From contig SFMU01000048.1 in NCBI GenBank assembly GCA_004552965.1, positions 1 through 19,183 on the forward strand: a DNA stretch of 19,183 nt, given 5' to 3'. This DNA is from Bacteroidales bacterium. Lineage in GTDB: Bacteria > Bacteroidota > Bacteroidia > Bacteroidales > UBA932. The position numbers and the translations under genes were made by a program. Each line of letters opens with the position of its first letter. Position 1 is the first letter of the stretch. The notes beneath the pieces are model-generated. The model saw only the letters and a program-made list of their open reading frames with translations, was not told the DNA's origin and did not search any database. Shown here one piece after another: positions 14,203 through 19,183 of this stretch.

Positions 14203-15285
14203 TTACCTTATTCCGTATTTCCTCAGGATTCTCAGCAGCGGCTTGCGGATGGATTCCGCCCAGAGGGTGTAGCCATGGTCGCCGGGATGGATCCCGTCCT
14301 GCGAGGTCTCGTGATTCCTGTCGGTCGCGTCCGGCCTGATGTAGTGGATGTTGTCATATTTCCTGAGGGCGATTGCCATCAGACTGTCCGCTGTCGCCAT
14401 CTTTTCCGCCTCGTAGCTGTCCTTGTCGGTCATGAAGTTCCTGTTCTCCCGGTAGATGGTGCTCTGGAATATGATGGGAGTCTCCGGATGGCCTTCCCTT
14501 ATCCTTTCGATGAACGGGAACAGCCTCTGGCGCATCTGGTCCGGGCTCGGATTGGAGAAGCCGTCGACGATTATCGCATCCACATCTGCCTCTGCAAGGA
14601 CGGCGGCAAAATAGTCCTGGAGCTTGCAGTTGCCGCTGCATCCCAGGCTGAGCATCTGAAGTCCGGTGCTTCTGGAAAGCTGGGCAGGATAGGTCATGCC
14701 GGCCCTGCTGATGCTGATTCCGTGGGTGTAGCTGGATCCCAGGACTGCAATCCGGTGGCGGAAAGGATTCCCGATCGGTTCGATGACCGCGCCCTTTTCG
14801 GTGCCGATCTTGATGGAAGACTCCTCGCTGTAGATCGGAAGGTAGAGCAGGCATTCGTGCATGCTTCCGTCCATCGCTCCTATCAGTCTGAGCACGGAGC
14901 CTTTCTGCGCATCCTGTGCTCCTGCCGCCGCCCAGAGCCATTTCCCGTCCTTGCGGATGTAGAGGTCGTAGCCGCAGGTGGCGAAGGCGGTGGTGTTCGG
15001 CCGGATGTTCCTCACTGCGAAGTCGGTCTGAATCACAATCGATTTCGAGTCGGTCCTGAATGCGACGGCGATTCCGGAGGACATCCTTACCTGGGCATTT
15101 TCCCCCGGAGTGAAACCCTTGAACCGGACGGTGTCCACCCTGTGGTAGGGGTTGGGAGTGTCTGGCATCAGTTTGCCTACGAGGGTAAGGTCGGAAGCTT
15201 CGGTGTAGGAATATTCCTGGCTGAAACCGTTTGCTGCAGCAATAAGCGAGAGCAGCAGGACAATGGTGGTGGCGATCATTTTCAT
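14203..15285 (-). CDS. Secreted SGNH/GDSL hydrolase with GxDLY N-terminal domain
   Basis: This 360-residue protein has a signal peptide (hydrophobic 4-18), so it is exported. Residues about 25-170 form a beta-rich region holding the GYDLY motif (105-109) that names the GxDLY domain found before esterase-type SGNH hydrolases. The hydrolase domain follows: block I GSS at 183-185 with Ser185 the likely nucleophile (the usual GDS Asp is Ser184), block II Gly218-Asn219 in GCSGNCKLQ, block III Asn245, and Asp330/His333 in DGIHPGDHGY. These proteins are usually esterases or acyl hydrolases, often on carbohydrate; the substrate here is unknown. It precedes the flippase gene by 37 bp. No clear -7 match was found upstream. 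Confidence 0.85.
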   Translation of the reverse strand: MKMIATTIVLLLSLIAAANGFSQEYSYTEASDLTLVGKLMPDTPNPYHRVDTVRFKGFTPGENAQVRMSSGIAVAFRTDSKSIVIQTDFAVRNIRPNTTAFATCGYDLYIRKDGKWLWAAAGAQDAQKGSVLRLIGAMDGSMHECLLYLPIYSEESSIKIGTEKGAVIEPIGNPFRHRIAVLGSSYTHGISISRAGMTYPAQLSRSTGLQMLSLGCSGNCKLQDYFAAVLAEADVDAIIVDGFSNPSPDQMRQRLFPFIERIREGHPETPIIFQSTIYRENRNFMTDKDSYEAEKMATADSLMAIALRKYDNIHYIRPDATDRNHETSQDGIHPGDHGYTLWAESIRKPLLRILRKYGIR

Positions 15286-15318
15286 GGTGCTAAGTTAGAA
15301 ATATTTGCCGTTCTTTCC

Positions 15319-15326
15319 TATCTTTG
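15319..15326 (+). promoter_or_regulatory. -7 element for the OPA transporter gene
   Basis: TATCTTTG is an exact TAnnTTTG match 62 bp before the ATG at 15389. No good -33 TTTG is found at the right distance; the TTTG at 15304-15307 is too close. The same intergenic space must also hold the promoter of the divergent hydrolase gene. Confidence 0.5.
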
Positions 15327-15388
15327 CACGGCAAACCTTGGATTCAATGCCTCAGCTGCGAGTCCAACGTTTGCGCTGAATTGAAGAC

Positions 15389-16768
15389 ATGAGTTTATTT
15401 TCCTTCTACCGAATATCCCGTCCGTCCCGGGTCTGTGTCCCTGAGGAGCGGGTATCCGAGGAGTACAGGCGTTACCGAAACCGGACATTCTGGGGCGTTA
15501 CGGGCGCATATGCCTTGTATTACGTCTGCCGGATGACAATGGCTGTGGTCAAGCAGCCTCTCATCGACGGGGGAGTGTTCTCCGCCCAATGGCTCGGAGT
15601 GATCGGTTCCACCTTCTATTTCGCCTATGCGGTGGGCAAATTCTGCAACGGCTTCATCGCCGACTACTGCAACATCCGGCGCTTCATGGCAACCGGACTG
15701 ATACTCTCCACCATAATCAATCTGCTGATGGGCCTTTCTGGTCTGGCCTCCGGCTTCCTGGGCTTCTCGTCTTCGGCTCTTTTCATCCTCTTCTCGGTCC
15801 TTTGGGGAATCAACGGCTACTGTCAGTCGATGGGCGCTCCTCCGGGAGTCATCAGCCTTTCACGATGGTTCCCTCTTGCAAGCCGCGGCACGTACTACAG
15901 CATATTCAGTTCCACTCCATATGTCGGAAAGGCGCTCTCGCTCTTTTTTATCGGTCTTGTCGTAGGCGGTCTCGGCTGGGAATATGGCTTCCTCTTTTCC
16001 GCGATTGCCGGGGTTGCCGGAGCGTTCATGATCCTTCTGCTTGTCAGCGACACTCCACAGAGCAAGGGCCTGCCGAGCGTACAGCAGTTCAGCGGGGAGC
16101 CGGAACTGAAGACGGACTCCCTCCCTGTCAGGGAACTTCAGAAAGGGGTCGTGAGGCATCCGGGAATCTGGATTATCGCTCTGTCGAGCGCCTTTGTCTA
16201 CATCACCCAGCATGCGGTTAGTGACTGGGGCATCCTGTTCCTGCAGAAGCAGAAGGGCTTTTCGCTGGCTTCCGCCACCCAGATCATCGCTTTTGCCGAA
16301 GTTTTCGGAGTTGCGGGGACAGTCCTGGCAGGCTGGCTGTCGGACCGTCTTTTCAGGGGCAACCGCTTCACCCCTGTCCTGATTGCCGGGTTGCTGTGCC
16401 TGGCTTCATTCGTCTGTTTCCTGTTCCTACCCGGATCATATTTTCTGGAGATCCTTCATGTCTCGGTCTTCAGCCTTTCGATAGGGATTGTCTATTGCAT
16501 CGTGACCGGCCTGATGGCTCTGGACATCGTTCCGAGGAAGGCCTGCGGGGCTGCTCTGGGTATGGTAGGTCTGGCAAGCTATGCCTGTGCCGGAATCCAG
16601 AACATAGTCAGCGGTTTCATGATCGGTGGGTTCACCGTCAAGGATGCGTGTGGCGAAGTTGTCTACGATTTCACTCCGGTGAGCATCTTCTGGACTCTTT
16701 CCTGCATCCTTTCGTTTGTGATTCCCCTTCTTTCCTGGCGTTTCCTCAAGCCTCGCGGCAACGATTAG
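15389..16768 (+). CDS. MFS transporter of the organophosphate:phosphate antiporter (GlpT/UhpT) type
   Basis: A 459-residue inner-membrane transporter with about 12 predicted membrane segments. The segment from residue 27 (RRYRNRTFWGVTGAYALYYV) through CRMTMAVVKQPL and GKFCNGFIADYCNIRRFMATG matches the GlpT/UhpT/UhpC-like OPA family, including an Arg at 48 in the first helix region. OPA members exchange organic phosphates such as glycerol-3-phosphate or hexose phosphates for inorganic phosphate; some relatives are sensors. The actual substrate is not readable here. The start at 15389 precedes a short cytoplasmic N-terminus. It is divergent from the SGNH hydrolase gene and convergent with dnaK, with a terminator between the latter two. 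Confidence 0.88.
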   Translation: MSLFSFYRISRPSRVCVPEERVSEEYRRYRNRTFWGVTGAYALYYVCRMTMAVVKQPLIDGGVFSAQWLGVIGSTFYFAYAVGKFCNGFIADYCNIRRFMATGLILSTIINLLMGLSGLASGFLGFSSSALFILFSVLWGINGYCQSMGAPPGVISLSRWFPLASRGTYYSIFSSTPYVGKALSLFFIGLVVGGLGWEYGFLFSAIAGVAGAFMILLLVSDTPQSKGLPSVQQFSGEPELKTDSLPVRELQKGVVRHPGIWIIALSSAFVYITQHAVSDWGILFLQKQKGFSLASATQIIAFAEVFGVAGTVLAGWLSDRLFRGNRFTPVLIAGLLCLASFVCFLFLPGSYFLEILHVSVFSLSIGIVYCIVTGLMALDIVPRKACGAALGMVGLASYACAGIQNIVSGFMIGGFTVKDACGEVVYDFTPVSIFWTLSCILSFVIPLLSWRFLKPRGND

Positions 16769-16777
16769 CCATTGATG

Positions 16778-16822
16778 AAAAAAAGGCTGACCGGAATGCC
16801 TGATGTGACTTTCCGGTCAGCC
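16778..16822 (-). terminator. Rho-independent terminator of dnaK (probably shared with the OPA gene)
   Basis: GGCTGACCGGAA (16785-16796) and TTCCGGTCAGCC (16811-16822) form a perfect 12-bp stem with a 14-nt loop. Seven A residues at 16778-16784 become a T-tract on the minus strand right after the stem, a textbook terminator for dnaK. The hairpin also lies 17 bp past the convergent OPA stop and may serve that transcript. Confidence 0.9.
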
Positions 16823-16854
16823 GTGTCATGCTTTATGTACTTGTAGTGGAATCC

Positions 16855-18738
16855 TTACTGCTCGTCAGGTCCCTGGTCGTCCGGGCCCTGAGGTCCAGGC
16901 TGAGGTCCAGGCTGTGGACCAGGCTGAGGACCTGCCTGCGCTCCGCTCATGCTCTGGTACATTTCGCCCATAAGCTTGTTGATCTCCTCGGAGTAGCGGT
17001 CGATGTCGGAGAGGTTCTGGCTCTTGACAGCCTCCTTGAGTGAGTTCAGAGGGCCTTCGATTGCGCTCTTCTTGTCGGCAGGAATCTTGTCGCCGTTCTC
17101 CTTGAGGAATTTCTCCACCTGGAATGCCAGACCGTCGCCGTTGTTGATCTTCTCGATCTTCTCCTTGGCTTCCCTGTCGGCAGCCTCGTTGGCCTTGGCC
17201 TCGTCACGCATTCTCTGGATTTCCTCATCGGAAAGACCTGAAGAAGCCTCGATCCTGATGTTCTGCTCCTTGCCGGTAGCCTTGTCCTTTGCAGAGACAT
17301 TCAGGATACCGTTGGCATCGATGTCGAAGGTGACTTCGATCTGAGGTATTCCTCTCGGAGCAGGAGCGATTCCGTCGAGATGGAACAGACCGATCTCCTT
17401 GTTGTCCTTTGCCATAGGACGCTCACCCTGAAGGACGTGGATTTCGACAGAAGGCTGGTTGTCCGCAGCCGTCGAGAAGACCTGTGACTTGTGGGTCGGG
17501 ATGGTGGTGTTGGACTCGATGAGCTTGGTCATCACGCCGCCGAGGGTCTCGATACCGAGTGAAAGCGGAGTGACATCCAGAAGGAGCACATCCTTGACAT
17601 CACCTGCGAGCACACCGCCCTGGATCGAAGCGCCGATAGCGACGACCTCGTCAGGATTGACGCTCTTGTTAGGCTCCTTGCCGAAGAAGTCCTTGACGAT
17701 CTGCTGGATCTTCGGGATTCGGGTCGAACCGCCGACGAGAAGAACCTCGTCGATGTCGGAAGTCTGGAGTCCGGCATCCTTGAGGGCCTGGCGGCAAGGC
17801 TCGATGGACCTCTGGAAGAGGTTGTCGCAGATCTGCTCGAACTTGGCCCTGGTGAGAGTCTTGACAAGGTGCTTAGGAATACCGTCGACAGGCATGATGT
17901 AAGGCAGGTTGATCTCTGCGGAAGTCTGGTTCGAGAGCTCGATCTTGGCCTTCTCTGCAGCCTCCTTGAGTCTCTGGAGTGCCATAGGGTCTTTCCTGAG
18001 GTCGATACCGTTGTTCTCTGCTGCGAATTCGGCTGCAAGCCAGTTGATGATCTCCTGGTCGAAATCATCACCTCCGAGGTGGGTGTCGCCATTGGTGGAC
18101 TTCACTTCGAACACACCGCCGCCGAGCTCGAGGATGGAGATATCGAAGGTACCGCCACCGAGGTCATAGACAGCGACCTTCATGTCCTTGTTCTTCTTGT
18201 CAAGACCATAGGCGAGAGCTGCTGCGGTAGGCTCGTTGATGATTCTCTTGACATCGAGACCTGCGATCTTGCCGGCTTCCTTGGTTGCCTGACGCTGTGA
18301 GTCGGAGAAGTAGGCAGGTACGGTGATGACAGCTTCGGTGACATCCTGGCGGAGATAGTCCTCGGCGGTCTTCTTCATCTTCTGGAGAATCATTGCCGAG
18401 ATCTCCTGAGGAGAGTACAGCTTGCCGTTGATGTCGACCCTAGGGGTGTTGTTGTCACCCTTGACGACCTTGTATGGAACTCTTGCGATTTCCTTGGAGA
18501 CCTGGTCGTAGGTCTCGCCCATGAATCTCTTGATAGAGAAGATGGTGTTCTGAGGATTGGTGATAGCCTGACGCTTTGCAGGTGCACCTACTTTCCTTTC
18601 ACCGCCGTCGGTGAAAGCTACGATTGAAGGAGTTGTCCTTTCGCCCTGGTCATTGATGATGACGGTAGGCTGGTTTCCTTCCATGACTGAAACGCACGAA
18701 TTGGTGGTTCCGAGGTCGATTCCGATAATCTTTCCCAT
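16855..18738 (-). CDS. dnaK: Chaperone DnaK (Hsp70)
   Basis: DnaK is the cytoplasmic ATP-driven Hsp70 that folds and protects proteins with DnaJ and GrpE. The start MGKIIGIDLGTTNSCVSVMEG holds the first phosphate loop; other landmarks are the segment INEPTAAALAYGLDKK, the second phosphate loop DLGGGTFDISILELG, the LVGGSTRIPKIQ motif, the interdomain linker DVLLLDVTPLSLGIE, and the substrate-binding domain with LQGERPMAKDN. Length is 627 residues, near normal. The C-terminus is odd: instead of the acidic EEVK/EEVD-type end common to Hsp70s it has a Pro-Gly-Gln repeat (about 603-617) and ends GPDDQGPDEQ. The ATG is confirmed by homology. It has a strong terminator. Upstream are TGTCA/TGACA half-sites; no CIRCE element was seen. 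Confidence 0.97.
   Translation of the reverse strand: MGKIIGIDLGTTNSCVSVMEGNQPTVIINDQGERTTPSIVAFTDGGERKVGAPAKRQAITNPQNTIFSIKRFMGETYDQVSKEIARVPYKVVKGDNNTPRVDINGKLYSPQEISAMILQKMKKTAEDYLRQDVTEAVITVPAYFSDSQRQATKEAGKIAGLDVKRIINEPTAAALAYGLDKKNKDMKVAVYDLGGGTFDISILELGGGVFEVKSTNGDTHLGGDDFDQEIINWLAAEFAAENNGIDLRKDPMALQRLKEAAEKAKIELSNQTSAEINLPYIMPVDGIPKHLVKTLTRAKFEQICDNLFQRSIEPCRQALKDAGLQTSDIDEVLLVGGSTRIPKIQQIVKDFFGKEPNKSVNPDEVVAIGASIQGGVLAGDVKDVLLLDVTPLSLGIETLGGVMTKLIESNTTIPTHKSQVFSTAADNQPSVEIHVLQGERPMAKDNKEIGLFHLDGIAPAPRGIPQIEVTFDIDANGILNVSAKDKATGKEQNIRIEASSGLSDEEIQRMRDEAKANEAADREAKEKIEKINNGDGLAFQVEKFLKENGDKIPADKKSAIEGPLNSLKEAVKSQNLSDIDRYSEEINKLMGEMYQSMSGAQAGPQPGPQPGPQPGPQGPDDQGPDEQ
16888..16934 (-). 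repeat. 12-bp tandem repeats encoding the DnaK Pro-Gly-Gln tail
   Basis: On the plus strand, CTGAGGTCCAGG-type units begin at 16888, 16900, 16912 and 16924, the last incomplete. They encode the repeated PQPG four-residue unit on the minus strand. The period is a multiple of three, so copy number can change without shifting the frame. Confidence 0.85.
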
Positions 18739-18825
18739 ATCTTTAATCTTTTTGAAATTACAATTTTACTTTCCCTTCCGGGAACCGCCTTCTTTCTTAT
18801 CCAATGTTGTGCCATTTCTTTGAAT
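18739..18825 (-). other. dnaK leader and probable promoter region
   Basis: No canonical TTTG/TAnnTTTG pair was found. The closest -7-like match on the minus strand is TAAAATTG at 18761-18768, about 22 nt before the ATG, with no -33 partner. The region may use an alternative sigma factor or an activator. Confidence 0.3.
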
Positions 18826-18840
18826 ATGACAAATTGTCAT
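18826..18840. promoter_or_regulatory. Perfect 15-bp palindrome upstream of dnaK (candidate operator)
   Basis: ATGACAA-A-TTGTCAT is a perfect inverted repeat with 7-bp arms and a 1-bp centre, 88 bp before the dnaK ATG. Further TGTCA or TGACA pentamers lie at 18846-18850, 18916-18920, 18926-18930 and 18967-18971. It does not resemble CIRCE, HAIR or CtsR sites. Confidence 0.45.
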
Positions 18841-18914
18841 GGTTGTGTCATTTTCCTTCCTTCAGGATCCCCGAATCTTCAATGCGCAAACTGATTCTTG
18901 CCGGAACTGTGAAT

Positions 18915-18931
18915 ATGTCAATAGATGACAT
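18915..18931. promoter_or_regulatory. Second inverted pair of the same pentamer (ATGTCA, 5 bp, TGACAT)
   Basis: ATGTCA (18915-18920) and TGACAT (18926-18931) are inverted around ATAGA. The arms use the same TGTCA/TGACA pentamer as the palindrome at 18826-18840 but in the opposite arrangement. It sits between the prfA terminator and the dnaK promoter region. Confidence 0.35.
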
Positions 18932-18981
18932 TCCATAGCATCCGGCCTCTTCAAAATCCGATTCTTTGTCAAGACAGTTTG

Positions 18982-19021
18982 AAAAACAGCAGGCTTCCCG
19001 ATCATCTGTCCGGAAGCCTGC
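18982..19021 (-). terminator. Rho-independent terminator of prfA
   Basis: GCAGGCTTCC (18989-18998) and GGAAGCCTGC (19012-19021) form a perfect 10-bp stem with a 13-nt loop. On the minus strand it is followed by TGTTTTTC, a short T-tract. It lies 23 bp after the prfA stop. Confidence 0.88.
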
Positions 19022-19044
19022 CGCAAGTATATTCAAAGGAACCG

Positions 19045-19183
19045 CTAGTCGCCGGCTTCCTTGAGACGCTCTGCGTTCTCTGCGATCTGGAGCTGGTTGA
19101 TGCATTCCTGGATGTCTCCGTCCATGAAGACAGGAAGATTGTACATCGACCAGTTGATGCGGTGGTCCGTCACCCTGCCCTGA
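19045..19183 (-). CDS. prfA: Peptide chain release factor 1, C-terminal fragment
   Basis: Only the last 45 codons and the TAG are in the window; the gene continues past the right edge. The fragment begins QGRVTDHRIN, the strongly conserved segment just downstream of the catalytic GGQ loop region in class I release factors, and continues with WSMYNLPVFMDGD to the end LKEAGD. Release factor 1 reads UAA and UAG and triggers peptide release on the ribosome. The DHRIN segment is shared with RF2; the IN(W/L)(S/T)(M/L)YNL continuation and the position near the C-terminus favour RF1. A clean terminator follows, so dnaK is transcribed separately. Confidence 0.82.
   Translation of the reverse strand, partial: QGRVTDHRINWSMYNLPVFMDGDIQECINQLQIAENAERLKEAGD

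Noticed and set aside
14128..15384. 418-codon plus-strand frame opposite the SGNH hydrolase
   Set aside because: The minus strand encodes a clear signal peptide and SGNH motifs; the plus frame shows none and overlaps the whole gene.
18800..18814. Sigma-54 type -24/-12 promoter for dnaK (TGGCAC...TTGGA on the minus strand)
   Set aside because: The -24 element matches, but the highly conserved GC at -12 is GA. Without a bound activator or conserved site the match is too weak.

Overview
The window looks like chromosomal DNA of a GC-rich member of the Bacteroidales. The evidence is the protein families, the near absence of Shine-Dalgarno sequences, and Bacteroidetes-type promoters (TTTG, about 20 bp, TAnnTTTG), best seen before glyA and with -7 matches before the TrmH-family methyltransferase, marR and OPA-transporter genes. 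The genus cannot be read from the sequence. Most genes are ordinary housekeeping or cell-envelope genes. No mobile element, CRISPR array, tRNA or rRNA was seen.

Layout. 5-1533 (minus): a TrmH-family RNA methyltransferase overlaps the ribosome-assembly GTPase gene rsgA by 4 bp. 1606-2589 (plus): an isoprenyl diphosphate synthase, divergent from that pair. 2716-4044 (plus): glyA. 4045-5372: a 1.3 kb island with no convincing gene, made almost wholly of unrelated short tandem repeats (33, 15, 13, 56 within 177, 9, and 20/42 bp periods) plus a strong hairpin terminator. 5373-7385 (plus): a secreted metallophosphoesterase fused to a PQQ-like propeller, whose N-terminus carries an in-frame 41-codon tandem duplication that repeats a metal-binding motif. 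7419-10592 (plus): a secreted GH2 beta-galactosidase whose stop codon lies inside a 13-bp tandem array. 10839-12694 (plus): a MarR regulator and MATE exporter in one likely operon, overlapping 17 bp tail to tail with a polysaccharide flippase (12678-14165, minus). The flippase follows a secreted SGNH hydrolase (14203-15285, minus). 15389-16768 (plus): an organophosphate-type MFS transporter. 16855-18738 (minus): dnaK. 19045-19183 (minus): the 3' end of prfA (release factor 1).

How the genes relate. RsgA and the methyltransferase fit ribosome maturation. The metallophosphoesterase and beta-galactosidase form a probable secreted two-gene unit. The MarR protein probably controls the MATE pump. 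The SGNH hydrolase and flippase suggest handling of a surface glycan. I found no complete novel system. The most unusual content is the repeat island, whose habit of tandem duplication seems to extend into the next gene, together with a DnaK lacking the usual C-terminal EEVK/EEVD-type end and a cluster of TGTCA/TGACA half-sites upstream of dnaK.
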